Shown: positions 22,011 to 30,504, numbered from the stretch's first letter. The stretch is 40,315 nucleotides of DNA from WO2-35-19 sp964365465 (GCA_964365465.1 CAYIPT010000005.1:1-40315), one strand, 5' to 3'. Notes: a model not told the origin generated them from the sequence alone. Program-made: numbers and translations.

Positions 22011-22034
22011 AATCCAGTAAATGCTGGATTTTGT
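22011..22034 (+). promoter_or_regulatory. Hairpin at the 5' end of the lysozyme-like transcript
   Basis: AAATCCAG (about 22011-22018) pairs with CTGGATTT (22024-22031) around a six-base loop that contains the upstream ATG (22021). The hairpin would be the first thing transcribed, so it may hide or present that start codon or protect the mRNA end. Confidence 0.5.
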
Positions 22035-22680
22035 CTTATATAAAGGCGTTTTTTGGCTCAAGCAACAATTTAAGGTTCGCGCTTGGGGTTTATCTGATCA
22101 GCGCTTTTACTTGTCTCATAAGAATCAAAGGATGGGGGATGGGATAAGATTAAAATTAAACAATAGGCTTATTTTTCAGACAACCGCTTTGGGGTTCATG
22201 ATGATAGCTTCAAATATTGCGGGATTTGGCGGAGCGTCGTTTGCTCCCAGTGTCTTGCCTGAGGTTATCGAAATCAAAGTTCCGACATTGCGATCGGAGT
22301 CCCGATCTGGAAATATTGGGAAAATTGAAGAGAAGAAAATAACAGTAAAAGAGTATGTGAGAAATTATTTTTCTGACATACCGATAATGATTGAAATTGC
22401 CAAGTGCGAATCGCGCTTTCGTCAGTACGATAATGATGGAAAAGTGCTTCGCGGAGAAAAAAATGATTTAGACAGGGGAGTAATGCAGATCAATGAATAC
22501 TTCCATAATGAAAATTCTGACAAACTGGGTTATGACATTATGACCATAGAAGGGAATACTGCCTATGCCAGACATCTATTCGAAAAATATGGAGTCAAAC
22601 CATGGAAGTCCTCTGCCAGATGTTGGGGGAGAACTACCGCCTACTCTGAATTTATAAATTTGGCGATGAATAATGAATAA
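22021..22680 (+). CDS. Lysozyme/lytic transglycosylase-like protein
   Basis: Up to 219 residues. A hydrophobic segment (about 50-75) serves as signal anchor. The C-terminal domain has the lysozyme-like pattern IPIMIEIAKCESRFRQYD (catalytic Glu in CES), DRGVMQINEYFH and YARHLFEKYG, as in small SLT-type transglycosylases that cut the glycan strand. The start is uncertain: ATG 22021 lies in a hairpin loop just after the promoter, while ATG 22132 (MGDGIRLKLNNRLIF) would leave a 120-base structured leader and a simpler signal anchor. The strong promoter suggests high expression. Confidence 0.75.
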   Translation: MLDFVLYKGVFWLKQQFKVRAWGLSDQRFYLSHKNQRMGDGIRLKLNNRLIFQTTALGFMMIASNIAGFGGASFAPSVLPEVIEIKVPTLRSESRSGNIGKIEEKKITVKEYVRNYFSDIPIMIEIAKCESRFRQYDNDGKVLRGEKNDLDRGVMQINEYFHNENSDKLGYDIMTIEGNTAYARHLFEKYGVKPWKSSARCWGRTTAYSEFINLAMNNE

Positions 22681-22745
22681 TATGATATAAACGTCGCACA
22701 ATATATCTTTGAGGTAGCTATCACGGAGGACGTTTCGACGCTTCC

Positions 22746-22988
22746 CTACTTGTTTAAAATATTTTTTACAAATTCAAAAATATATCCCCACGTTCTGATT
22801 ATCGCCCCGCTGTATCTTGCCCAACCTTTGGCTCCTAAGCTGTAAAATTGGTCCAGGAGCTCCCTGAATCGGCCTTGAGTCAAAAAACCGATGACATCTA
22901 TATTATATATATATTTAAGCAAAACCAAAGTTCCAACCACCACAACAACCATTTTTATAAATCCCCTTTTACTATTTTTATTTCCCAT
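22746..22988 (-). CDS. 80-residue single-pass membrane protein
   Basis: From ATG 22988 (MGNKNSKRGFIKMVVVVVGT): a basic N-terminus, a transmembrane helix (VVVVVGTLVLLKYIYNI), then FRELLDQFYSLGAKGWARYS and an aromatic end. I chose this start because a TATACT box lies nine bases upstream and it begins after the stop of the LytM gene (22993); a longer reading would overlap that gene. Family unknown. It is the last gene of the minus-strand wall/division run. The 65-base gap to the convergent lysozyme-like gene holds short imperfect inverted repeats but no clear terminator. Confidence 0.55.
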   Translation of the reverse strand: MGNKNSKRGFIKMVVVVVGTLVLLKYIYNIDVIGFLTQGRFRELLDQFYSLGAKGWARYSGAIIRTWGYIFEFVKNILNK

Positions 22989-22992
22989 TTCA

Positions 22993-24258
22993 CTAAAAGT
23001 ATAACATAGGATCAAGATAGGCATTAATACTGGCTACTGGGATGTTCATATTCTTGCAATTTATGCTTGAAGAGTACCTCTGGATCTCAACTCCCTGACT
23101 GGCATAGACAGTAATGTGAAGATGTGGTCCAGTAGAATAACCGGTTTGACCGCTATAACCAATCACCTCTCCTGTTTGAATATTTTGATTAGCGGAAACC
23201 CTTATTAAATCAAGATGAGCATAGAGAGTTGATAATCCGTTGGGATGTTTTATGAGAATCCATTTACCATAGGAATAACAACCGCGTTGTTCATCAGTAT
23301 TGCCGGTGCCAATAACAATGCCGCTGAGAGCCGCCTTGACCGGTGTCCCACGACTGGCCCTAAAGTCCACACCGTTGTGGGTGCCGGAAATGTAGAGTCG
23401 TTTGGCATCAATAGTTTTACCAAAATATTGGGTGATAAAAACGTTATCCAATGGCCAGAAAAGAATACCCTTACCGGAAGATGGAAAACTGTTAGGATCA
23501 ACGGCTCTTTTAAGTTGAGACTCAAACTGAAAGAGTTCTCTCTCAAACCTTTCTTTTTCCGCCTGTCTTTCTGTCAATATTTTTTTATATTCTGCCTCTT
23601 TGTTTTTCGTAACTGCCAGCAAATTATTTTTTTCTCTTTTATTTAAATCCAAAATTTTATTTTGATCACCAAGTTCTGTTTTTAAGGAAACCAACTTCTT
23701 TTTTTCGGCTTCGGTATCTGTTTTTTTGTTGGATAGTTCGTTTTTGTAAATTTCAAGCTCTTTTGATCTGGTTCTAACTTTTTGTTGAAATTGGCCGATT
23801 GACTCATATTCGTCAAACACATCGGCCAAACTTTTATTTGTTAAAAAACTTTCTATGAGCGATTGGGCGTCCTTCTGATTTATATCGTTGAGAATTTTTG
23901 AAATGGCCTCCATATTGGCGGCTATCTTTTCTTCCATATTCCCTATTTCGCCATTTAAATTTTTTATGGTTAGATTGGTTTTCTGGATATTTGTTTCAGT
24001 TTTTTTTATCTCCGCGCCTAATTTTTTTTGATTTATATCAAGCACCTTTATGGCATTTTGCAAAGTTTTGGCCTCACCGCCTATGGTTTCAATTTGTTTT
24101 TCATAAGCTCTTATTTCTTCTTCCAGTTGTTTAATTTTTTCGCCGTGGTTATTGATATTTTGTTTTAATTCATCTATGGATTGAGCTCCGGCAGTGGCGA
24201 ATGCCAGAAAAAATGCCAGTAAAAGTATAATTTTTTTATGATAATAATTGGATGACAT
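22993..24258 (-). CDS. LytM/M23-family peptidase with coiled coil (EnvC/NlpD-like)
   Basis: 421 residues from ATG 24258. The signal peptide (MSSNYYHKKIILLLAFFLAF, then ATAGAQ) is followed by a long coiled coil (about 28-250) and an M23 domain: HNGVDFRASRGTPV, KHPNGLSTLYAHLD, GYSTGPHLHITVY, with the zinc-site HxxxD and HxH residues kept. It is therefore a likely active endopeptidase for cell separation, or an activator in the EnvC manner. I chose this start over one 14 codons upstream because it begins the signal peptide. Its first 23 bases overlap the 3' end of gltX, so the two are co-transcribed. Confidence 0.88.
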   Translation of the reverse strand: MSSNYYHKKIILLLAFFLAFATAGAQSIDELKQNINNHGEKIKQLEEEIRAYEKQIETIGGEAKTLQNAIKVLDINQKKLGAEIKKTETNIQKTNLTIKNLNGEIGNMEEKIAANMEAISKILNDINQKDAQSLIESFLTNKSLADVFDEYESIGQFQQKVRTRSKELEIYKNELSNKKTDTEAEKKKLVSLKTELGDQNKILDLNKREKNNLLAVTKNKEAEYKKILTERQAEKERFERELFQFESQLKRAVDPNSFPSSGKGILFWPLDNVFITQYFGKTIDAKRLYISGTHNGVDFRASRGTPVKAALSGIVIGTGNTDEQRGCYSYGKWILIKHPNGLSTLYAHLDLIRVSANQNIQTGEVIGYSGQTGYSTGPHLHITVYASQGVEIQRYSSSINCKNMNIPVASINAYLDPMLYF

Positions 24259-25609
24259 TTTGAATCCTCTTTTTACTTTCGGAAACTCCCAATATATCAA
24301 TTAACGAGAATGGGTCCGGTGATTTTTCTCTGCCCGATAGGGCATAACGCAAAGGCCAAAGCACTTCCCCTCTCCCTTCTTTTTCCGCATATTGCATCAT
24401 TTTTTCCCTAAGGGGAGGCCTTTGAAAATTCCCTAAGGCCTCCCCTTTGATAAATTCTAAAATTTTTTCCAGTTTTTTTCTGGCATTTTCGGCGGACTGG
24501 TTTTTCCAGCAAATCTTTTCTTTATCTAATCCCGGTTTATTAAAAAAGTAATCCAACTCGCCGTTTTCAATAAGTTCGTCAATATCAGAAATAACTTCTA
24601 TTTTTTCAAATATTATTTCTGTTAGTTTGGTATGAATCGTTTGGTTTCCAAATTTTTGTTTTAATTTTTGATTTATTGTTTTTTCGGTATTGTTTTTTTG
24701 CATTTTCATATATTCTTTATTTAACCAATTCAGTTTTTCTGTATTAAATATGCCGCTTTTCCTTTGGACCTTTTTTATGTCAAAAATTTTTATAAGTTCT
24801 TCCATGCTCCAAATTTCTTGATCCGTACCAGGATTCCAGCCGACCATAGCCAAAAAATTAATAATCGCTTCCGGCAAATATTCCTTTTCTCTATAGTAAG
24901 AAACAGAAACCTGTTCACCGTGCTTTCTTTTTGAAAGTTTTGTTTTATCTGGTGCCAACATCATAGGCAAATGGGCGTAAATTGGCCTGGGTGCGTCTAT
25001 GGCTTCTTGAATCAAAATTTGTCTTGGTGTATTTGAAATTCCATCATCGCCCCTTATGACATGAGTTACTCCCATTTCATAATCGTCTATAACGACAGCT
25101 AAATGATAAATTGGCTCGTCAAGCCCTTTAGCTATAACGAAGTCCTTAAGTTCGGTTGTATCAAATTCTATATCGCCTCTTATTAAATCGTTAAATTTTA
25201 TTTTTTTGTTTGGATTTTTAAATCTTATAACTTTTTTTCCCTCGCCCGCCGTCTTGTCCCTCGGAGCTTCAGCGAAGTGGGAAGCTTCAGCGAAGGCGGG
25301 TTCAGCAAAATAAGCTTTGCCTTCGCCTATCAATTTTTCCAAATATTTTTTATAAATATCCTTTCTTTCTGACTGCCTGACGGTAGTGGAAAAATCCGGC
25401 TCAATGCCGAGCCATTTTAAGTTTTCTATAATATCCTGTGCATATTCTTCTTTTGACCTCTCTTTATCTGTGTCCTCCAACCTAAAGACAATTTGACCGC
25501 CATTTTGCTTGGCAAAAAGATAATTAAAAAGAAAAGTCCTGGCGTTGCCTATATGAAATAATCCCGTCGGCGACGGCGGATAGCGAACTATGATTTTTTT
25601 GCTTTCCAT
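24236..25609 (-). CDS. gltX: Glutamate--tRNA ligase with two palindrome-encoded insertions
   Basis: 457-residue class I synthetase. PSPTGLFHIGNAR (HIGH-type motif, about 12-24) and KLSKR (224-228, KMSKS motif) are intact, followed by the helical anticodon-binding part. Whether it charges only tRNA-Glu or also tRNA-Gln cannot be told here. Two stretches are not typical: residues about 102-124 (Ala/Glu-rich, ending DKTAGEG) and 388-402 (GEALGNFQRPPL), each encoded by palindromic DNA (25245-25300 and 24410-24447). Both keep the frame. A TATAAT box sits nine bases before ATG 25609. The gene overlaps the LytM gene at its 3' end. Confidence 0.93.
   Translation of the reverse strand: MESKKIIVRYPPSPTGLFHIGNARTFLFNYLFAKQNGGQIVFRLEDTDKERSKEEYAQDIIENLKWLGIEPDFSTTVRQSERKDIYKKYLEKLIGEGKAYFAEPAFAEASHFAEAPRDKTAGEGKKVIRFKNPNKKIKFNDLIRGDIEFDTTELKDFVIAKGLDEPIYHLAVVIDDYEMGVTHVIRGDDGISNTPRQILIQEAIDAPRPIYAHLPMMLAPDKTKLSKRKHGEQVSVSYYREKEYLPEAIINFLAMVGWNPGTDQEIWSMEELIKIFDIKKVQRKSGIFNTEKLNWLNKEYMKMQKNNTEKTINQKLKQKFGNQTIHTKLTEIIFEKIEVISDIDELIENGELDYFFNKPGLDKEKICWKNQSAENARKKLEKILEFIKGEALGNFQRPPLREKMMQYAEKEGRGEVLWPLRYALSGREKSPDPFSLIDILGVSESKKRIQNVIQLLS
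24410..24447. repeat. REPIN-like inverted REP pair inside gltX
   Basis: Arms AAGGGGAGGCCTT (24410-24422) and AAGGCCTCCCCTT (24435-24447) are perfect 13-bp complements around a 12-base spacer that contains CCCTAAGG. The right half equals the REP beside rayT. It is translated as KGEALGNFQRPPL. Confidence 0.85.
25245..25300. repeat. G+C-rich palindromic element (family G) inside gltX
   Basis: Ends CCCGCC/GGCGGG enclose two tandem AGCTTCAGCGAAG units. GGAGCTTCAGCGAAGTGGGA (25263-25282) is identical on the opposite strand to 35943-35962 in the methyltransferase gene, and the ends match the element in mraY. It is translated in frame as an Ala/Glu-rich loop. Confidence 0.78.
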
Positions 25610-25644
25610 ATACCCATTATAGCAAAAAATCAGACCTTACCCCA

Positions 25645-25668
25645 CCCTCTCCTTGTCTGAGGAGAGGG
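25645..25668. repeat. C/T-rich hairpin repeat between murG and gltX
   Basis: CCCTCTCCT (25645-25653) and AGGAGAGGG (25660-25668) around a six-base loop, with a TACCCCAC flank. It belongs to a type of CCCTCTCC...GGAGAGGG intergenic repeat that I recall from many bacteria. No T-run follows on the minus strand, so it is a poor terminator for murG. Confidence 0.7.
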
Positions 25669-25681
25669 AAGAAAAAAAGAG

Positions 25682-26815
25682 TTACTCCAACTTCTCATGC
25701 GAGAAAATAATGGAAAGCAGTTCGCGGGCGATGGCATCGGCGGCGCCGGGTTTGAAAAATAACTTGGCGCCCTCTTTCATTTTATTGCTTATTTCTTCGT
25801 TTTCAATAATTCTTTTTATTTCCGCAAGCAGGATATGCGGCTTCAAATTTTCCTCTTGCAAAACACTGCAAGCTCCGGCTTTGGCGTAGGCAAAAGCGTT
25901 TTTGACTTGGTGGTTTTCATTTGAATCTGCTATGGGAATAATAATGGAAGGTTTTTGCCAGGATGCAATTTCAAATATGGTTGAGCCGGCTCGGCTTATA
26001 ACCAAAGAAGAAACCCCGGCGGCCATTCTCATTTCCAAACTATTTAAATATCCAAACGGCCTATATCTTTTTTTGTTGGGATTTTCAAGAAGTATGGCCG
26101 CAACCGACTCCCTCATTATTTCAAGATTGTTTGTTCCGGTTTGATGTATAATTTGAAAATTATTAACCAAGTCGGGCAAAATATCCAAAATGGCATTATT
26201 TATAACCTCCGCCCCCTGAGAACCGCCCATAACAAATATGGTAGGTATGATTTCGTCAAATTCAAAAAATTCCGCAGCCCCGTTTGTTATAGGTGTCAGC
26301 CGCTCTTCTAAAACCGGCTGGCCGGTATGGGCCACTTTCTCTTCCTTAAAATAAGAGGACGCTTCTTTATATGAGACGGCTATCCGAGCGGCAAACTTAC
26401 CGGCCCATTTATTGACTCTGCCCGGAGCAGAATCCGATTCGTGCACAAACACGGGAATGCGTAAAATGCGGGCGGCCAAAATAGCCGGGAAACTGCCATA
26501 ACCCCCCTTGCTAAAAACCACATCAGGATAAATATCAAAAACATCCATAAGCGCTCCAAGCGTCCCCCAAACTGTTTTGAACAAATCAAAAAAATTTAAC
26601 AGAGAAAAATATGTTCGCATTTTGCCGGCTATAACTTTTTTGTATTGGATATTATGATCATATAAAAGCCCCTGATTATACGGTGTTGGAGCAAAAAAAT
26701 GCATCTTGGGAGAAATAAATTTTTTCTCCCTGGCTATTTTTTGGATTGATTCTGCAATGGCTATAATCGGATAAAAATGCCCGCCCGTGCCACCGCCTGT
26801 AAAAATAATTTTCAT
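25682..26815 (-). CDS. murG: UDP-GlcNAc:lipid I transferase MurG
   Basis: 377 residues, GT-B fold glycosyltransferase that adds GlcNAc to lipid I to make lipid II on the inner membrane face. N-terminal GGTGGHFYP (7-15), the middle MGGSQGA and the C-terminal SRAGSTIFEIA motif that binds UDP-GlcNAc are all present. Its ATG overlaps the ftsW stop by four bases, so the two are coupled. Order here is mraY-ftsW-murG, the core of the dcw cluster. Confidence 0.96.
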   Translation of the reverse strand: MKIIFTGGGTGGHFYPIIAIAESIQKIAREKKFISPKMHFFAPTPYNQGLLYDHNIQYKKVIAGKMRTYFSLLNFFDLFKTVWGTLGALMDVFDIYPDVVFSKGGYGSFPAILAARILRIPVFVHESDSAPGRVNKWAGKFAARIAVSYKEASSYFKEEKVAHTGQPVLEERLTPITNGAAEFFEFDEIIPTIFVMGGSQGAEVINNAILDILPDLVNNFQIIHQTGTNNLEIMRESVAAILLENPNKKRYRPFGYLNSLEMRMAAGVSSLVISRAGSTIFEIASWQKPSIIIPIADSNENHQVKNAFAYAKAGACSVLQEENLKPHILLAEIKRIIENEEISNKMKEGAKLFFKPGAADAIARELLSIIFSHEKLE

Positions 26816-27915
26816 TTCTTTAAACTTCTTGAAATATTCATTATAATTCCCGCTTCAACCAAAGTTATAAACAAAGCGGTTCCGCCGTGGCTGACAAAGG
26901 GTAAAGGAATGCCGGTTAGCGGCAGGATTCCGAGCATACCGCCTATATTTACGAATGCCTGAGACACTATAAGTATAACAATTCCCAGAGCCAATAGTCC
27001 ACCGAAATCATCGGCTGATTTTGAGGCGATTTTGAGACCTTCCAAACCAAACATGACAAAAAGGCCGACAATAATAAGGGTGCCGACAAAACCGAATTCT
27101 TCAGCTGCCACTGCGAATACGGAATCCCCTATCGGTTCGGGCAAATAATGAAATTTTTGAATACTTTGGCCGAATCCCCTGCCCCAAACTTGCCCAGAAC
27201 CAACCGCTATAAGCGATTGATTTAATTGATATCCAGAGGTTTGCTTGTTTATGGAGGGATTTATCATCACATCAATTCTCTGTTTTATATAAGGTCTGGT
27301 AAAGGCCAGAACGGCTAAAATGACTACCCCAACAATAAACATAACCAAAACATGGTGCCACCTGGCTCCTGCGGCAATGTACATCGAGAGAGAGGCAAAG
27401 GCAACAACGGCAAATGTATCGGTATCCGGTTGAGCTAAAAGAATAGCGCCCAATATTCCCATAAATATTAAAAAGGGTAAAAGACCCCAGGAAAAAGTAG
27501 CTACCTTATTTTTGAGTCCCGAAAGCCAGGCGGCAAAATATGCTATGAAAGCTATTTTTAAAATTTCAGCCGGCTGAAAAGTTATAAAGTCAAAATTAAT
27601 CCAACGTTTGGCGCCGCCGTGTTCCATGCCTATGCCGGGAATAAATACCAAAAGAGTGAGAATAATAGAGCCAACAAAAAAAATAAAAGCGAATTTTTTC
27701 CAAATATGATAATCAATTTTGGCAAAAAAGACGCAAGCGATGGAACCTAGAAACAGTCCGTAAAAAATTTGCTTAAAAGCTACGCTGGAAAATTTAACTT
27801 CGTCTCTAGCCAATACTCCCAACGAAGCTGAACTAAAAATAAAAAATCCGGCTACAATCAACACAATAGTCCAAAACAAAAACGGTCTGCTTATTTTTCC
27901 GATTCTAGCTGACAT
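26812..27915 (-). CDS. ftsW: FtsW/RodA-family peptidoglycan polymerase (SEDS)
   Basis: 367 residues, about ten transmembrane helices. SEDS proteins polymerise lipid II glycan strands with a class B PBP. The conserved blocks are LLAQPDTDTFAVVAFASLSM, the exterior loop with SLIAVGSGQVWGRGFGQSIQ and PEPIGDSVFAVAAEEFGFVG, and the end LPLTGIPLPFVSHGGTALF. Neighbourhood (mraY, murG) favours FtsW over RodA. A TAAAAT box precedes ATG 27915; mraY ends 25 bases upstream. Confidence 0.92.
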   Translation of the reverse strand: MSARIGKISRPFLFWTIVLIVAGFFIFSSASLGVLARDEVKFSSVAFKQIFYGLFLGSIACVFFAKIDYHIWKKFAFIFFVGSIILTLLVFIPGIGMEHGGAKRWINFDFITFQPAEILKIAFIAYFAAWLSGLKNKVATFSWGLLPFLIFMGILGAILLAQPDTDTFAVVAFASLSMYIAAGARWHHVLVMFIVGVVILAVLAFTRPYIKQRIDVMINPSINKQTSGYQLNQSLIAVGSGQVWGRGFGQSIQKFHYLPEPIGDSVFAVAAEEFGFVGTLIIVGLFVMFGLEGLKIASKSADDFGGLLALGIVILIVSQAFVNIGGMLGILPLTGIPLPFVSHGGTALFITLVEAGIIMNISRSLKK

Positions 27916-27940
27916 GCTTTTATTTTAGCATAAATCCTCT

Positions 27941-29029
27941 TTACCCAATCAATGCCAAAGTGATACCCAAAATGGCGCAAATGAGGGAGAAAATCCAGTA
28001 GCGCATGGTAACTTTGTAAGCCGGCCAACCTATGGCCTCAAAGTGGTGGTGAAGAGGGGCGACCAAAAATAATTTTTTACCGCGAAATTTTTTGGAGAGA
28101 ACTTGAATAATATTTGAAAGAACAGTGATTACCAGAGGCAGAGCTATAACAGGCAAAACCAAAAATCCATAACCTTCTCCCAGTCGGTCTGTCATAAAAG
28201 CGACGACAGTGAGAGTTATAGTGAGGCCCATGGTGCCCGTTTCAGACATATAAAACCTAGCCGGCGGAATATTGAACCAGAGGAATGCCAAAATACCGCC
28301 GGCTACGGTGACGCAAAAAGCGGCCAGATCAATTTGCTGTTGATAAAAAGCGATGCCTCCATAAGCGGCGAACATAGTGGCAAAGACCCCGCCTGCCAAA
28401 CCATCAAGACCGTCTATCACTCCTCCGGCGTAAATGAATAGCGCCGTGAATAAAAATAATAAAATAAAAACAGGACCCAAATATAATTCACCGAAACCGA
28501 ACGGCAAACCGATTCCGACCACATCCAGTTTTGCATAAAACCACCAGGCAACCAAAAGAGAAATAACAGAAACAATTATCAAACGTTTTTTTAGAGAAAG
28601 TCCTCCTTTACCCGCCGAAGCTTCAGCGGAGGCGGGCGTTACTCTGACTTCCAAATAATCATCTACCAATCCGACCAGGGCGCCAAATATCAAAGTAGCT
28701 AAAGGCACCCATGTTTGGCTTCGGGAAAGGAAGTCCAATTTTTCCGCAATTTCGCTTGGAAAAAAATGAGCCGTCAACCAAATACCCATAATAACTACGG
28801 TTGAACTGAACCAAATAATAATGCCTCCCATTCGCGGAGTGTTCACTTCTTTTTCTTTATGGAGCTCGTTGAAAATAACAGCCTCGCGCCCATCCAAAGC
28901 CATTTTGCCTGCTCTTTTTTTCCACATCTGGTGTGAGTAAAGAAAATTAGTCAAAATAGGCGTTACCAAGATCCCCAGAATAAATGCTCCCACCGCCGGC
29001 AAAAAAACTTTTACTATATCTATGATCAT
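27941..29029 (-). CDS. mraY: Phospho-MurNAc-pentapeptide transferase MraY with a palindrome-encoded loop
   Basis: 362 residues, about ten transmembrane helices; makes lipid I from UDP-MurNAc-pentapeptide and undecaprenyl phosphate. VDDYLE (Asp123, Asp124), GVIDGLDGLAGG and the HHHFE motif (in PLHHHFEAIGWP) are present. The motif usually written MGDxGS reads MSETGT (261-266), with Glu in place of the catalytic-region Asp; this may be a lineage feature. Residues about 129-141 (TPASAEASAGK) in a cytoplasmic loop are encoded by a palindromic element and are not part of the family. The stop is three bases from the next start upstream, in an operon with dac and ftsW. Confidence 0.94.
   Translation of the reverse strand: MIIDIVKVFLPAVGAFILGILVTPILTNFLYSHQMWKKRAGKMALDGREAVIFNELHKEKEVNTPRMGGIIIWFSSTVVIMGIWLTAHFFPSEIAEKLDFLSRSQTWVPLATLIFGALVGLVDDYLEVRVTPASAEASAGKGGLSLKKRLIIVSVISLLVAWWFYAKLDVVGIGLPFGFGELYLGPVFILLFLFTALFIYAGGVIDGLDGLAGGVFATMFAAYGGIAFYQQQIDLAAFCVTVAGGILAFLWFNIPPARFYMSETGTMGLTITLTVVAFMTDRLGEGYGFLVLPVIALPLVITVLSNIIQVLSKKFRGKKLFLVAPLHHHFEAIGWPAYKVTMRYWIFSLICAILGITLALIG
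28611..28636. repeat. G+C-rich palindromic element (family G) inside mraY
   Basis: CCCGCC (28611-28616) and GGCGGG (28631-28636) enclose GAAGCTTC (28617-28624), itself palindromic, and AGCGGA. It is the shortest clean copy of the family seen in gltX (25245), the methyltransferase (35941) and, decayed, hsdS (39109). It is translated as PASAEASAG. Confidence 0.75.
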
Positions 29030-29032
29030 AAT

Positions 29033-29950
29033 TTATTCTTCATTAATGTATTGTAAACTGGCCTCGACTAATTTCAAAGCATCTTCAAAACGACCTTCGG
29101 CGGTGGAACCGAGGATGGAAATTATAATGGGGCGATTGAGACCGGCGTCAAAAGCGATAACCAAATTGCCCCCGGCTAAATCTGTGTAGCCGGTTTTGGA
29201 GGCGATAATGTTGGGTATTTTATCTATGATAATATTAGTATTCTGACCCACATACGTTTCTTTTTCGCTGTTAAAATGAACGTTTTTGTAACGGGTTGCT
29301 TCCAAAATTTCCGGATAATTTTTTAGAGTGTATTCAAAAAGAAGGGCCATATCTTTGGCTGAACCATAAGCGCCTCCCCTATCGGCCGAACTATCTAGGC
29401 CGTGCTCATTAAAAAATTTGCTGTTAGAAAGACCGATTTTGGAAGCGGTATCATTCATTTCTTTTACAAATGAGGAATTCTTTGGGTCGCCTTCGTCTAC
29501 ATGAGCTACGGCGGCCAAGGCGAAAGCGCCATCATTTGATGAGGTGAGCAAAGTAAAATCTCTCAAGTCCTTGGCTTGCCAAATATCTCCGACTACCAAT
29601 TTAGAATCACCTTCCGGTTCCAAATCCTCTTTGGTTATTTTTATTTTTTGCCCGCCATTCAACTTTCCATTTGTTGTAACAGCAGTCATAACTTTAGTAA
29701 GAGAAGCCAATGGTAAAGGCGCATCAGAATTTTTGGAAAATAACTCTCTGTGGTTGACGATATCCCAAACCATCGCTCCTCTGGCCTCCAAATTTATTTC
29801 TTGAAACGGTTTTAGCGTTTTAGTCACCGATACCCCTTTTTTATTTAGAGATTTTTCGCCAATAATCAGCAGGCTGAAAATTAAAATCGAAGTTACCAAA
29901 AGAAAAACAAGAACATGAATAAAATATTTTGTTTTGAAATCATTCTGCAT
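29033..29950 (-). CDS. D-alanyl-D-alanine carboxypeptidase (PBP5/DacF type)
   Basis: 305 residues, membrane anchored at the N-terminus (about 10-31). Penicillin-binding motifs: SLTK (83-86, catalytic Ser83), SSN (137-139) and KTG in ASKTGYTDLAGG. It trims the terminal D-Ala of stem peptides and so limits cross-linking; the L,D-transpeptidase-like protein at 5597 would use such trimmed peptides. It has no C-terminal PBP5-like anchor. Its start overlaps scpB by 11 bases. Confidence 0.92.
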   Translation of the reverse strand: MQNDFKTKYFIHVLVFLLVTSILIFSLLIIGEKSLNKKGVSVTKTLKPFQEINLEARGAMVWDIVNHRELFSKNSDAPLPLASLTKVMTAVTTNGKLNGGQKIKITKEDLEPEGDSKLVVGDIWQAKDLRDFTLLTSSNDGAFALAAVAHVDEGDPKNSSFVKEMNDTASKIGLSNSKFFNEHGLDSSADRGGAYGSAKDMALLFEYTLKNYPEILEATRYKNVHFNSEKETYVGQNTNIIIDKIPNIIASKTGYTDLAGGNLVIAFDAGLNRPIIISILGSTAEGRFEDALKLVEASLQYINEE

Positions 29951-30461
29951 TTTCTTCTATTTTTTTCTTAAACACATTAAATTCAGGCAATTCTTCATCT
30001 TTTTTTATACCCAGATGAGCCAAAAGATTCAGAGAGCTTCTGTATCTAAAAATTCTTTGATCTTTGAAATCCGACTCTCTTTCAATAAGTCCTCTTATAC
30101 ACAAATTTCTCAATATAAAAGAAGAATTGACGCCCCTTATGTAATCAACCCCTCTTCTAGATATTGGCCCGCTGTAAAGCACTATGGCGAGCGTTTCCAA
30201 ACCTGCTTTACCAATCTCTTTACTCATTTCGTCTTTGGCTATTTTTTCAATCAAGCTCCCCATCTCCGGCGCCGTCGCTAAACTCGCTTCTGTTTCTGTT
30301 ATAATCAAACAAACTCCTCTGTTTTCCAAAGAGATCATCAATTTTTCCAAGGACTCTCTAATTTCTTTTTCACTTTTTTCAACCAATTTAGAAAGGGCCT
30401 TTATTTCCATTGGCTCGTTTTTGTAAAAAAGTATAGCTTCTATTTGGGATTCAAGATTCAT
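29940..30461 (-). CDS. scpB: Segregation and condensation protein B
   Basis: 173 residues made of two winged helices: ESQIEAILFYKNEPMEIKAL at the N-terminus and VLYSGPISRRGVDYIRGVNS in the second domain, the ScpB hallmark. ScpB forms the kleisin complex with ScpA and SMC for chromosome compaction. scpA lies 43 bases upstream on the same strand and the carboxypeptidase overlaps its end. Confidence 0.93.
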   Translation of the reverse strand: MNLESQIEAILFYKNEPMEIKALSKLVEKSEKEIRESLEKLMISLENRGVCLIITETEASLATAPEMGSLIEKIAKDEMSKEIGKAGLETLAIVLYSGPISRRGVDYIRGVNSSFILRNLCIRGLIERESDFKDQRIFRYRSSLNLLAHLGIKKDEELPEFNVFKKKIEENAE

Positions 30462-30504
30462 AAATATGATACCAATATACGAATTGTGCTAATAATACTA
30501 ATAA

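Noticed and set aside
22681..22745. A small RNA or riboswitch between the convergent genes at 22.7 kb
   Set aside because: Only short imperfect inverted repeats (for example ACGTC/GACGT) are present, with no promoter or T-run. I see nothing that can be supported.
23245..23646. A 133-codon open frame on the plus strand
   Set aside because: Antisense to the M23 domain and coiled coil of the LytM protein; no start context and no recognisable domain.
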